Below the pieces are notes generated by a model, which was not told the DNA's origin, did not search any database, and saw only the letters and a program-made list of their open reading frames with translations. Shown here in pieces: positions 43,913 through 54,107 of a stretch of DNA of 64,000 bases. The stretch is from Favolaschia claudopus (taxonomy: Eukaryota > Basidiomycota > Agaricomycetes > Agaricales > Mycenaceae), in assembly GCA_037176885.1 (NCBI GenBank), contig JAWWNJ010000038.1, forward strand, positions 310,001 to 374,000, read 5' to 3'. The position numbers and the translations under genes are program-made. Numbering within the stretch: position 1 is the first letter of the stretch; the number at the start of each line of letters is the position of its first letter.

Positions 43913-44080
43913 GTGTTTCAAACACAATGAATGCATTTGTGTTTGCCTCTGGATTCCAAGTGAATTCCGCACAATTTTGACCAAAACAAATTGTGAGTCC
44001 TAGTTTCAAAGATGTAAAATGCAATGCCTACATAGTTTCAATCCAAAATACCACATATTTCTCGCAGAATAATCGAGTTT
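43860..44080 (+). repeat. Start of the 3' LTR of the second copia
   Basis: TGTTGTGTTGTGGACGCG follows the polypurine tract directly. The downstream end could not be found; sequence related to a MITE terminus begins at 44,081. Confidence 0.55.
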
Positions 44081-44104
44081 CCGGTTATTTTTGGGAATGA
44101 TGAG
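44081..44104. mobile_element. Single terminus related to the 15,265-15,779 MITE
   Basis: CCGGTTATTTTTGGGAATGA and four more bases match the right end of the MITE in gypsy gag with two differences, and it is followed by TA. No partner terminus was found, so the copy is probably truncated. Confidence 0.5.
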
Positions 44105-44106
44105 TA

Positions 44107-45105
44107 TATTTCTCTTATCTTTGATCCCCCAGCTTTAGTCGACGAGCAAAAAGCGCCGCAACTTGTCGCTTCGACGAGTGGAGACGACGACGTACCACTA
44201 CGTCTGCGGCTGGTGGGAGTCACAGGCGGCGTTCCAGCGGAAGATGCTCGTGGAAGGGTTAGGTACTGCATTGCTGCCACTTATCTTTGTTCCCCCTTGG
44301 CTCAAGGCAATAAAAGCAAAACAAAAGAACAACACCGAAGGACTCCAAAGTCATGCGTTGAGGGTAGGGCACAAACCAAAATTCGCGTGTAGAGAAGTGC
44401 CCGCCCTTTCATCGAGTGACCTTGAAATCGCATCTGAAACCATTTCCAACATTTCTGTCTCCCCAAAGTATCAATAATAACAGTTTGAATTTTCAACACC
44501 TCAAATTTTTTTCAAGTCCAAACAAATTGTGGGAAAACTGTCGACCTATCTTCCAGCCCCTTCACTAGTCTCGGAAACCCAGACGTTTATACGCTGTGCA
44601 ATCCGTGAGGGCACGGAGCTCCTTCCTAATCTGTAATTATAATGACAGCTCATGAGGTTTGATTGATTTTGAAGGTGATGGGAAAAAACGCGTATAAACG
44701 TTCAATTGGAGCACCTACCATAACCCTCGGGCCGGCCCTTCGCGCTTGGCCGCCTTTCGCTCGCGTCCGCCGCCATTCACAGGACTATGCCTCTGGAGGG
44801 TAATGGCTGTCACCCTGGCCTCCACAAGCCCTCTCAACAGCACTTGGGCAATGCGGGGCGGCGCGCAGGCACCGAATACAGCTAAATACAGGTCATAACT
44901 TACACACGACATAATCACCCAATTACAAGCATATGGATGTACTAGAGAGCTAACTAAGACTTTAATTGTATGTTGAATGACTTTGCAGCCTCCCAGAGGC
45001 AAAAGAACGCGGAAGCAAAGGTTAGTAGGTACCTCAATTGAAGTAGAAACGAGCTGCAAGTTATAGCGTCTGTCTAGAGAGACTACAATTGAACTGTCTC
45101 GGTAA
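44107..45105. other. No gene recognised
   Basis: Apart from a 12-bp inverted pair (ACGTTTATACGC at about 44,582 and its complement at about 44,690) nothing was identified. Frames up to 136 aa lack motifs. Confidence 0.4.
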
Positions 45106-45208
45106 CCCAGACGTTCTGAGAGCACAGCGGACCTGCGGTCCGCAATTGATCCGTACCACGCGAGTTCGGGTAAATTTGATGTGCGGAAGTGCTCTCAGAA
45201 CGTCTGGG
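45106..45208. repeat. Foldback with perfect 20-bp arms
   Basis: CCCAGACGTTCTGAGAGCAC (45,106-45,125) and its exact complement (45,189-45,208) enclose 63 bp that contain a small GCGGACC-GGTCCGC palindrome. Confidence 0.7.
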
Positions 45209-45422
45209 GGAAAAGGGCAAAAATTAGAGGAATTTTTGCGCTCAAGGCCGAAAAAATATGACCGATTACGTAAGAAAATGAGGTTTCAACGTCAATCGCA
45301 TTCTTTTCATCGGTTTCCTACCAAAAATTTTGGTCTCGAAGTCTAATTCTCAGCCGATCAGTCACGGCACGTGTGTCAAAAAGGTGGCGGTTGGCACTGT
45401 AGGGCTAAAAGTGAAGCACTGA

Positions 45423-45749
45423 GGCCCTGTTCGGGAACCCAATTTGCGTACAGCTGGCTCCTACACAGCTAACTGTCACACTGAGTCACGGCACCATCAC
45501 TTTGCCATGTCTTCCACATCCCTCAATTTGTAGCACGTCGTTGACAATGACGAGCTCAGTATCTCAACTACTACTCGGTATTTTGATGGTTGTCCGAAAA
45601 AAATCTTCAATTTGCGGCGGAAAGTGGGCGGGAAGTGGGCGGGGAGGCAGGAGTGGGGCGTGAGAATTATGACGGTGTGACTGGCATACCTGCCTTATGC
45701 GGTATCATGGAGCCCTTACATCTAGCAAATTGGGTTCCCGAACAGGGCC
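45423..45749. mobile_element. Tourist/Harbinger-like MITE
   Basis: It has perfect 25-bp TIRs beginning GGCCCTGTTCGGGAACCCAA, a length of 327 bp and a 3-bp flanking duplication TGA (45,420-45,422; 45,750-45,752). The GGCCYTGTTCGG-type terminus with a 3-bp target is typical of PIF/Harbinger MITEs. No gene lies inside. Confidence 0.85.
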
Positions 45750-45752
45750 TGA

Positions 45753-47415
45753 GTGAGTCACCGAGTGAGGCCGTTGAGGGGTGGGAAAAATCATACGCAT
45801 CCATCGAGTCACGTGTACGTGACGTCCTAAATACATTTAACATTACCTTGCTTGTCAAGGTCTCTCCACCCTCATAATTGGCACATCATTTTCTGCCACC
45901 CGATGATCCTGTTCCTCCCGATATTACCTCATCTCCGAGGTGTCTCCGAGGACGCCGAGCAGCCAGCCTCTGCCACTCAAATTGCAGCTCAATCCAAGCT
46001 CAATCTAAGCACCCGGGTCAAAGCGCACGCTCGCAGCGAGCTAATCAAAACTCCTTTGATTCTCAAGCAAGGTCTCTGACGACGGAGTCGGCGCTTCCTA
46101 GTACTTAGAACATTTATTTTTATTTGGCTTATGTACTATGTCTATGACGTTCCAAACCACGAAAAAAAAAATGAGGCGCAGAAAAAAAAATTATGAAAGT
46201 CTCAGGATGAGCTCAGGACTGCAGCAACATAGTACGGGGGCCTCTAGGAGGTCCCCCCCCACCGGAATCGACACAATTCCCAGCGGAATGCATCCATCGG
46301 GGCAGAACACCCGATTTGATCAGGTCGGGAATCACCGACACAGCTTCCGCTGCGCGGCCAATTCAATGCCTAAAATTTGCGTCCCGACATCTATCTATTC
46401 AAAAATGTGCGGGCAACCATTTAAAAGGTTCTTATTTTACTAGTATCCGGTCAACTTGAGTTGGAAATCACGGCAATTCAACTGATTACTTGCAACAGTT
46501 GCAGATTCTTCAACTTTAGGCGCACCAAATTGATTTCACTACTTGACAAACAAGGCAGAGATATTCAATGTGAGTATTTGATTCCATTCAAATAATTTTT
46601 GAGATCGAAACGGTTTGCAGTCAATCGTGCAGTGCATTCAATTGACATGCAATCTTCAAGTTGGAGGCTCGGAGTTAGGTTTAACTTTTCAACTTCCAAC
46701 TTAAACATCTCTTTTTGTGTCCATATTTCCTCGCAATTTAGTACGGGTATGTATTGACTATAGTGGCAGGATCTCTTGGATCCCCCACCTCTGACATCCC
46801 AAAAAGGCAGTTGCTTACAAACGCGATAAGATAACTTCGGGCCCAGAGAGCGATTATACTACATTGTACACCGTATTTCAGGTAGATATGAATGGAAATA
46901 AAGGTTGACTTCCCATAGTACTATTTATCTCCTATTGTTTTTTGAAGGGGTGCCAATGATGCCAACTACAAGCTCTGATGGTGTCAAAATATTATCCGGT
47001 CGTTTCCAGCATCCTTTTTTTATGAGTAGACATGAATAGTTTAATTCAGAACTCTCTCACAGGCTGAAAACTCTTAGGTAGGCCTGAAGGAGCCTCTTCC
47101 GTCTCCTCTGCGTGTCTCGACGCGTTTGCGACGCGTCAATACGTGTTTTTTGGTGGCAGCCATCAAACGGACCATTTGCTTACCCGGCATCACCACGACT
47201 CATGGGTTCCGAAGGTTGCCGACAAATGGCAAGCGGGAATAACCGAGCACCCGAGATCGGCAGGAGGTCCACACTTCCCGGATTAGTATCAATGGATAAA
47301 AAATAGGTACAAGGTGGAGACCCAAAGAAAAGAATAATCTAATAAATAAGCAATAGTTGCATGGCACAATAAAGTGAGTAAGTAATTTGAAAGAAGACGA
47401 GAGGCGGAAGACGCA
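45753..47415. other. No gene recognised
   Basis: This is mostly AT-rich sequence. It holds poly-A-like runs near 46,160-46,190 and short frames without motifs. Confidence 0.45.
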
Positions 47416-47820
47416 CTATTCGGTCACGTGCTCAAATCTGTACCTCTCAACCATATCAACAAGCTTTAGCTCCCTGCCTCCGGCACGGCCGACTCGCTGC
47501 GAACTTGTATGTCCAGCATAGTCAGCGGGGACCCGGGAAGGTGTCTCGGGTGTGTGTAGTAGCTGGAATTCGTGCATGTATTGCATGTACGACTCGGGAG
47601 AGGTTGTAGCTGATTCATCTCGATCCCGGCCTTCACTCGCATTATTGACTCGGAATTGGTGCTGTATAGGCGAAGAGGTGTCAAAATTGATAATTGACTC
47701 CTCCCCGGACATGGTAGCAAGAGAAAAACGCGAAAGAACGCGAGGTAGTTGTAAAGTGAGCGCGTCTCGGACGTACTTCCTTTTTGAGTGGATTCTTCCT
47801 AAACGGGCAGCCGTCATCAT
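47416..47820 (-). CDS. Hypothetical protein, 134 aa
   Basis: A single uninterrupted frame starts MMTAARLGRIHSKRKYVRDA and ends RYRFEHVTE. The first 35 residues are basic. The rest is acidic, Ser/Glu-rich and probably disordered (MSGEESIINFDTSSPIQHQF and after). An internal Met at residue 36 is an alternative start. No domain was recognised and no splice signal is needed. Composition suggests real coding sequence, but nothing else supports it. Confidence 0.35.
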   Translation of the reverse strand: MMTAARLGRIHSKRKYVRDALTLQLPRVLSRFSLATMSGEESIINFDTSSPIQHQFRVNNASEGRDRDESATTSPESYMQYMHEFQLLHTPETPSRVPADYAGHTSSQRVGRAGGRELKLVDMVERYRFEHVTE

Positions 47821-47930
47821 GCCGACCTGTTCATCATTGATGGATGTCGCTCCTCAGCGTGACCCCTCGACAAATCCAAGACTTTATATACGTTTGAACG
47901 ACTATCTTCAAAAGAGTATATAAAGTCTTG

Positions 47931-48573
47931 TTACGAGACTACATCGGGCCATGGATTCCACTTGCGCGGAACGTTAGAAGGAGGATTTGGAGGCAGACGC
48001 TCGTCAACATCCTCCCAATCCGAAGATTCATCCCCGCTTGGCTGTTGATAAGATTCATTGTCTCGCGGAGGTTTGGATGATTTCGTTCGAGTGTGATGGG
48101 AGTGTGGTTCTGATGATTTTGGTTTAGGATTCAATGGCCTTGAAGCTGGAACTGGATGTTCGAGCGATTCAGACGAATTGTTCGGCGACTGACGCCGGCG
48201 CATACGCTTCCGCGATGATGTAACACCGTCGGAAGGTTGAGAGGTGGATTTGAATTGGACTTGGGTACGGGTACGATTGCCGTTATGAGGAGTATCGAGT
48301 TTTTTTGCAAAGGGATTGAACGTATAGGACCGGCCCTGTTTTACTGCTGATGAGTATTGAGGACACTTGTGGAGGGAAAATATTGGAAAACGTACCGTGT
48401 TCCGAATGCCCCAAAATCCTCTCCGTATCCATTCTCCCGTTGACTTCTGACCGAACAGCTGTTGCGCGCAATTCAGAGGCATCGACTGTGCATGAATGAG
48501 TTAATAGCACCGCTCCCCGCCGCATCACCACCGCATCTAACATACTCTCAACAGTCTCCGAAACGGTGTCCAA
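47931..48573 (-). CDS. Hypothetical basic, disordered protein, two exons
   Basis: The proposed exon 1 (from ATG 48,573) reads MDTVSETVESMLDAVVMRRG to RMDTERILGHSEH. A GT..AG intron of about 54 bp (GTACGTTTTCC..CATCAGCAG, about 48,345-48,400) joins it to exon 2, KQGRSYTFNPFAKKLDTPHN. Exon 2 is followed by a basic stretch SSRKRMRRRQSP and a long Ser/Pro/His-rich tail ending NVPRKWNPWPDVVS at 47,931. The cluster RKRMRRR could be a nuclear-localisation signal. No family was recognised. An alternative is a single unspliced frame starting MPLNCAQQLFGQ at 48,482. Confidence 0.4.
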
Positions 48574-49322
48574 CGATCACTACTTTGTGGATTGCGCTCG
48601 CCGACTCAGTCTGCATATAGAGGAGGCGGGAGAGAGCCCAGCCCCATGGGCTCCCCGGCGCAATGGGGAATCCTCCAGCGGTACCCCCCATTGGCCCAAA
48701 AATATACTTACTATGTACTACGTACACGCCAACCTTGTAGTGATAAAGTAAATGTACAGTTTTGGACGTGAATGGAGTTGAAATATACGTAGAATGGGGC
48801 TTCAAACAAGTGCATTATAAACCTTCTCGGAAGCATCAAGATTGAGCAGAAGAAATATATGTAAAAGGAAAAGGAAAATTTGAAAACATAGCGGATGGGT
48901 GGGTGGGCCAAGAAGAAACCAGGGGCTTGAGGACAGCGAGCGCAGGCAGGGAGAGACGGGCGGGGTCGACATGAGAGTCAAGAGAGAGAGACTCCGATCG
49001 TCGATCACCGCTGATCCACAAACCCTATTCTCTCGAACACTCGTGCCTCGTGGACGTGAGAATGTCAAAATCTGGTTCATTCACTATCCATACAAGCCTA
49101 CTAATAGGTGTGTTCTCCTCTAACACATTACAGCTCAGGCATACAAGAAGATGAGATAGATGGTTGTTATGTCTTGAGGTACCGAGTCACCCGCCGCAGA
49201 GGCGCCGCACAACCGCCGCGCCAACTCGACGCGGCGAAATAATTTTGCCCGCGCAAAAGCGTCCCTCTTTGGTCCCTCCTGTGCTCAGAAACAGCGACAC
49301 CATCATTTTTTGTGACGACTTG

Positions 49323-49782
49323 CTACACATTGTAACGATACCAAACACGGTGGATGGTGAGACCCGGCGTGGCATCATATCCAATGATGAACCTGGCTAC
49401 GCCATTGGCACTCCCACTGAACTCGATTTCAACGGGTGAAACAACTTCGAGGGGGTTCTCTAGTTGGCCGGGGATAGTGCGTGCCTTCACATTGAGCTTG
49501 ACAGACGAGGGATTAATCTTTTCCAAAAGACTTCGGTTACTGCAAAGCATGACCTACGATTTCACCGACCGCGCAGCCTTCAATATCTGCCAACGGAAAC
49601 ATGCGCATCTGACCAGCCTTGAGGTCGCCAATCTCACGAACGACTCCGTTCCTGACCTCTGCTTGAATGAGGCAGTCGAAGGTTAGGTTGCTCTTGATGT
49701 GCAGCGTGTTTGCCTGCTGTCATCAGAGACTGTTTTTCTTTCAAGGTGAGCTGGCTCTTCCTGACCTTAACACGCGCAGCCA
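49323..49782 (-). CDS. Hypothetical gene fragment, probably spliced
   Basis: On the minus strand, ATG 49,782 gives MAARVK. A GT..AG intron (GTCAGG..GATGACAG) leads to QANTLHIKSNLTFDCLIQAE and KAGQMRMFPLADIEGCAVGE. A further frame change leads to EKINPSSVKLNVKARTIPGQ and VVSPVEIEFSGSANGVARFI. The alternation of hydrophobic and polar residues looks like beta-rich coding sequence. The join near 49,545 is unclear (a very short intron or a lesion). No family was recognised, and the gene is probably incomplete. Confidence 0.35.
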
Positions 49783-50942
49783 TTTCAAGGTTGATTTATG
49801 CTATCGGCAATGGGGGCTTCTAGTTGTAAACTCAGAAATCATTCCATTACGCTTACTTATAGTGTACTCCAGATTTGGGATCGGAGTATCTGTCGGAATA
49901 GCTGGCCATGGATTTCCGAGATACGACCAAGGAATCGACGTATATTTGGCTCCCTCCGCCCACAGAGCGCTGCTTTGCACCGGTGTTAGCCTTCCTCCGA
50001 CGCCTTCTCTCGCGTGACTCGGCCCATATACAAGGCTTGATTTGAATACATAAAAAAAAAACCAGACGCATAAGCAAACCCCCCGTCACCTGTGAAGCTG
50101 CAACACATACCTTTCCATGGACAAATTAAGCTCTTTGTGGTCCAGTAAAGATTCCGTACGTGCCGAAGATGTCAGGAAACAAAGCAATCGAATCCCGAGC
50201 CTCTGGTATCTGGGCCGTGATAGCATTTAGAAGAAGAATATAAGAGGAAGTCTGCCCTAATCTGCCGTCTCCGCTGCCATCGTGAGATCAGATGAGGAGA
50301 TGTGTGAGTGAAACGGAGCTCTAGAAAGGCCAGACACCTGCCGCCTGGTCGCCTGCGAGAACCATACTCTAAGCCAACTCTAAGCCTGCATGGTCTGCTT
50401 CGCAAGTGCACCGTTCTGCCACAGAAGCCAGCGGTAGCTACGTGCATTCTGGGACTGCATGGTGCTTTGTGGGAATGGAGAGACGGACCGAGCGGGAAGA
50501 GAACTCACATGGTCATCATCTTGCCCTGGCAGAAGGACTCAAGGAAGCACAGCGACATCCGGCTAATCGGGGCTAGGGATTGGTAAGTTAGAGAGGTTGG
50601 AAGACGCTTCGTGCAAGTTAGCGAGCAGTGGTGAGCACCATGGATCTGGCTACGGTGAAGTGCTGTGCGATCAAAATGCTCGAATAATTATAAAACTCTT
50701 CAGCGCTGACCATCGATGGCACCCACCCCGCGGGCCGCAAATCCCAGACCTTACCTGAGCTAGGATAGGAGACAATACCCAAGTCACAAAGGGAAACACG
50801 GCAAGAGGTGTTGTCCCCGGTATATGTCGCTGGGTTTTTGCCTAAAAGATCACCCAAAAAACCACACCAAAGAGTCTGAACACGTGGCTCGAGAGCTAGC
50901 GCCGGCGTGGTAGTCTCAGTCTGCAAGGATTGTGATATTGTT
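49783..50942. other. No gene recognised
   Basis: Short frames of up to 138 aa on both strands have no motif. No repeat shared with the rest of the window was seen until the DIRS-type RNase H begins. Confidence 0.4.
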
Positions 50943-51434
50943 GAGCTCCCACGTCCCACTGTCGAAATCTTTACAGATGCGAGTGGTAAGCTAGGTCTGG
51001 GTGGCCATTGGGGTAGCGGCGATCTGTTCTTCACTGAGCCTGTACCAGCGAAGTATGCACGTCATCCGATCCATTGGAAGGAAATGCGTGCTGTGTTGAG
51101 GGCTGCGGAGCTCTGGGGCCACTGTTGGGCTGGGTTGGAGGTGGTGTTTCGTATTGATAACGAGGCCATCTCGACCTGCTTGCAGTCTGGCTCTATTGAC
51201 CATCCACCTACGCAAGCTCTCTTCCGCCAGTTCGCTCTCCTGGCCGTTCAACAGGACTTCACTTTTCGCCCAGTTTGGATCTCAACGGACGAGAATTCTG
51301 TTGCTGATGCGCTTTCCCGCTTCCGCTGGCTCACACTTTCAAAGTTGTATCCGCACTGGCCCCTCCCCAAGTCTGGTACCCGTCCTGCCCGCGTCGCTGT
51401 CTCTCTCCCCTCTGTCGTCATTGTGCGTTCCTAG
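50943..51434 (+). pseudogene. DIRS-type RNase H, C-terminal part of pol
   Basis: The frame reads PTVEIFTDASGKLGLGGHWG, then IHWKEMRAVLRAAELWGHCW, FRIDNEAISTCLQSG and ISTDENSVADALSRFRW, ending VVIVRS at a TAG (51,432-51,434). The FTDAS, IDN and DALSRF blocks are those of the RNase H in DIRS/Ngaro-like elements. The RT upstream is missing: the frame before 50,943 is unrelated. A tyrosine recombinase was not recognised downstream, where the KH element is inserted 55 bp after the stop. Confidence 0.75.
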
Positions 51435-51489
51435 CACCCCTTCCTCCCCCTCCCCCTCCCTCCCCTCTCGCCTCCCCATTGCTGTCCAT

Positions 51490-52196
51490 TGTCAGGGGAT
51501 TCCACAGCTATGACATCTTCTGACTTGGGCAGAAGTTCTCTGTCTCCAAGACATCATGCTGTGTGCTCACTTATGTCATATCTTACGTCACCTCTTGTAT
51601 ATAAGTAGTTCACTGTAGGGTCTTGTTTATTGATCAAGTTTGTAAACATGTTTATAAACACCGGTTTATAAACCGGTTTTTAAATGGTTTGGCCAGAAAT
51701 CGTTGGTTTTTAATTCGTTGTGGCTGTGTTGAATGCGCCTTGGAAGGCCCAGTCTGCTCACAAGTTTGTCAAGATCAGTGCCGACCAGACAGCCATACAA
51801 CATTCATCTCTAATTCGCGCACATTCGGCTATGAAATCAAAGCTTCGGAGTGTGCCGATACATCAATCACCCAAGTCTGATGGCCAGAAATTGGCTCAAA
51901 ATGGAAAGATCCAGCAAATTTGGGAAGATTTTTGCTGTTGTCTGTCTCAAATCGTGCCAATCACCTCCCTCAAGCTCACAGAGGCGAAAAATTGAGTAAA
52001 CGACAGGAAAAAACCAATTTTGGGCCAATCTTGCCGACGTGTTTGTAAACCGGTTTATAAACACCCTGTTTACAAACAAAAATTAAAAAACCGTTTATAA
52101 TTGGGCTGGGAATTGAAAACAAGACCCTAGTTCACTGGGGATCTCTGATCCCCAGGTTTGTTATCGACTTGGCTCCTGGGCCCTTCTCCCCTTACA
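51490..52196 (+). repeat. 5' LTR of the KH element (contains a MITE)
   Basis: It runs from TGTCAGGGGATTCC to CCCTTACA. Without the 514-bp MITE and one copy of its 8-bp target it is 185 bp, the same length as the 3' LTR. The MITE lies between the TATA box (TATATAAG, about 51,597) and the expected transcription start. Confidence 0.92.
51616..52129. mobile_element. hAT-type MITE in the 5' LTR
   Basis: The TIRs are TAGGGTCTTG and CAAGACCCTA, with a perfect 8-bp target duplication GTTCACTG (51,608-51,615; 52,130-52,137). The 3' LTR (53,524-53,531) shows the empty site. Subterminal regions are full of GTTTATAAACA-like motifs on both strands, as is common for transposase-binding regions of hAT elements. 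No gene lies inside. Confidence 0.93.
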
Positions 52197-52209
52197 GCAT
52201 AACAAACCT
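52154..52209 (+). promoter_or_regulatory. Putative self-priming pair of the KH element
   Basis: AGGTTTGTTAT (52,154-52,164; 53,548-53,558 in the 3' LTR) is exactly complementary to ATAACAAACCT (52,199-52,209), which starts 2 bp after the 5' LTR. In the intact 3' LTR the first motif lies about 35 bp after the TATA box, where transcription should start. In Tf1/sushi elements the first 11 nt of the mRNA prime reverse transcription at such a site. A 9-bp hairpin (CTGGGGATC/GATCCCCAG) directly precedes it. Confidence 0.65.
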
Positions 52210-52301
52210 TCTATTCGACTCTGGCACTCTCCTAGCCCCAGCCGACCACCCTACTTCCTACTCTGCCCTCATCCTACCATCGACCTTACACCTCCCTTGC
52301 T

Positions 52302-53342
52302 ATGGCAACCCCCGCAGTTCCTCAGGACCTTTATTCCTACTGCACTCTCCTTCGAAGCGAACTACAGCGCGTCCACGACCGTCTTGATCGTCTTGAGTTT
52401 GGGGACACTGCAGCCTCTACTCCCCGAGGGCATGCCTGGCGCTTCTCCTGGGATGGCGCTCGCTGGGACTCTGAACCATCAACCCCAGCCCCTACCCCTG
52501 CCATCATCGCTGTCGGCCACACCGCCATACCACTCGCCAAAACCCTCCCTACTGCACAGGACGCACCGTCCCGCTACTCGTGTACGCTTGTGGTGCCTGA
52601 CTCGGTCGTCGGGCATATCGTTGGCCGTGGTGGTAAGGGTCTTCATCAGTCGCACGACATCTCCGGCGCCCAACTTCGAGCCTATACTGATAAGGCTTCC
52701 CCCTTGGAGCGCCGTGTATCTATCCGTGGTACCGACCAGCAAATCGGTGAAGCGCTAATTGCGCTTGGGAAGCGTTTCATGCGTAAGCGTATCCGCTCTA
52801 AGAAGAAAGGTCCGTTTTCCGGGGACCCTGCCCCTCCCCCTCCTGGCCCGGTGCCGGTTTTGCCGAACGCTTCTGGCGAGGGCGCTCGCCCGCTGAAGAA
52901 GCGCGCACACCCCGTCCATCCGTCTCAGCCACCGGCTCCGGTTCCACCCCCTCCAGCGGCCAGTGCTCAGCCGCACCCGGGTGCCGCTACACAGCCAAGG
53001 AAGTCTGGGGTGCGATTTGCACCACAGGAGTCTTCCTACCCCGCCTCTAACTCTCTACCCCATAACCCTGCCGCCATCTCTATTCCTACGCAGGTAATGG
53101 CGTCCCCTATTCCTACTCCCCGCCCCAGCTCTACTCCTTATGCCCCCTCGGTGGCCATGCCCACTGCCATCCCGTCCCCCTCTCCACGTTCAGTAGCTCC
53201 TTCGCCTATGGCCATTGATGCTATTCGACCTGAAAGGGGACGTCGACAACAGACGGCACGGCGAGGCGGTGCAGTGTCTGCGTCTGATTCGCGGATTGAC
53301 TCCCAGGGCAACCTACTCTTCCGTGGCGATCCAGGATTTTGA
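52302..53342 (+). CDS. KH-domain gag-like protein, 346 aa
   Basis: The ORF starts MATPAVPQDLYSYCTLLRSE. Residues about 10-34 form a probable coiled coil (LLRSELQRVHDRLDRLEF). Residues about 92-162 are a type-I KH domain: SRYSCTLVVPDSVVGHIVGR, the GxxG loop G-R-G-G at 108-111, and a final helix EALIALGKRFMRKRI. A basic cluster RKRIRSKKK follows at 161-169. The rest is Pro/Ala/Ser-rich, probably disordered, ending LLFRGDPGF just before the polypurine tract. KH domains bind single-stranded RNA or DNA. The position between LTRs suggests a gag-like role in packaging the element's RNA (inference). No CCHC knuckle, protease, RT or integrase is present. The frame is intact over 346 codons. A captured host KH gene is an alternative origin. 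Confidence 0.85.
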   Translation: MATPAVPQDLYSYCTLLRSELQRVHDRLDRLEFGDTAASTPRGHAWRFSWDGARWDSEPSTPAPTPAIIAVGHTAIPLAKTLPTAQDAPSRYSCTLVVPDSVVGHIVGRGGKGLHQSHDISGAQLRAYTDKASPLERRVSIRGTDQQIGEALIALGKRFMRKRIRSKKKGPFSGDPAPPPPGPVPVLPNASGEGARPLKKRAHPVHPSQPPAPVPPPPAASAQPHPGAATQPRKSGVRFAPQESSYPASNSLPHNPAAISIPTQVMASPIPTPRPSSTPYAPSVAMPTAIPSPSPRSVAPSPMAIDAIRPERGRRQQTARRGGAVSASDSRIDSQGNLLFRGDPGF

Positions 53343-53405
53343 AGGATCGTTCATTCTACTGGGCTCTGGTCTTCGTCGAGGCGACGAATCTTGAAGAGGG
53401 GGTGA

Positions 53406-53590
53406 TGTCAGGGGATTCCACAGCTATGACATCTTCTGACTTGGGCAGAAGTTCTCTGTCTCCAAGACATCATGCTGTGTGCTCACTTATGTCATATCTT
53501 ACGTCACCTCTTGTATATAAGTAGTTCACTGGGGATCTCTGATCCCCAGGTTTGTTATCGACTTGGCTCCTGGGCCCTTCTCCCCTTACA
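53406..53590 (+). repeat. 3' LTR of the KH element (185 bp, intact)
   Basis: It runs TGTCAGGGGATTCC..CCCTTACA and contains a TATATAAG box at about 53,514-53,521 and a CTGGGGATC-TCT-GATCCCCAG hairpin (53,529-53,549). It is essentially identical to the 5' LTR outside the MITE, implying a recent insertion. Confidence 0.92.
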
Positions 53591-53679
53591 TCCATCTCCT
53601 CCCTGTTTTTGTGGAGCCTGTGGCGCTTCCCCCTGTATTTTGCCCACCTTTGGCTGCTTCAGGGTGAGCTGTTGGTTTT

Positions 53680-53798
53680 GGGCTGCCTCGGCTCCTTCGT
53701 CTTCGGGCGGAGTGCAGCGAGCTCCATTTCGGAGTTCACGCCCAATATATCAATGGCTTGCTTACTCATCTCTCCCTCTCGAGAACTCAGGCCAATCC
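53680..53798. repeat. 119-bp direct repeat, copy 1
   Basis: The sequence starts GGGCTGCCTCGGCTCC and ends CAGGCCAATCC. It recurs identically at 54,108-54,226 with 309 bp in between, and neither copy has a recognisable gene. Confidence 0.85.
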
Positions 53799-54107
53799 TA
53801 GGTGGTCTGGACAGACCGAAGGGATTGGCTAAAGCGATCACCCATCAGTCACGTGTCTCCTCATTCTTTTCGTCTCGCCCGCCTCCGCATCGCGCCTTTG
53901 GCTCGGTGACTCCGTCTCTTTGAGACCTTCTCTTCTCCAGCCCCTCCCCCTCCATGACCTCGAGTCTCCTTCCCCGCTTCTAGTCTTGTCCCCCCGTCGC
54001 CGTCATACCCTCTTTTTTCGTGCCCACCCACCCATCCCTAGTTAGTTTTGCTATTTCCTGCGCACTCACGTAGCTACGGATTTGGTCTGTATTCTTTAGT
54101 TGCGTAG

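Larger units (their letters stand above)
51490..53590 (+). mobile_element. Compact LTR retrotransposon encoding only a KH-domain protein
   Basis: Two LTRs flank an internal region of 1209 bp. The target duplication TCCAT is perfect (51,485-51,489; 53,591-53,595). The LTRs are 185 bp each once the MITE in the left one is removed. A polypurine tract (GAAGAGGGGGTGA) abuts the 3' LTR. The only gene is the KH-domain ORF at 52,302. There is no protease, RT or integrase, so it must use enzymes supplied in trans. LTR termini (TGTCAGGGG..CCTTACA) match the solo LTR at 34,237-35,091. It was inserted 55 bp after a DIRS RNase H. Confidence 0.92.

Noticed and set aside
52302..53342. KH ORF as ORF1 of the neighbouring DIRS element
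   Set aside because: The ORF is bracketed by its own LTRs with a perfect TCCAT duplication, a polypurine tract and a priming site, features DIRS elements lack. It is a separate insertion.
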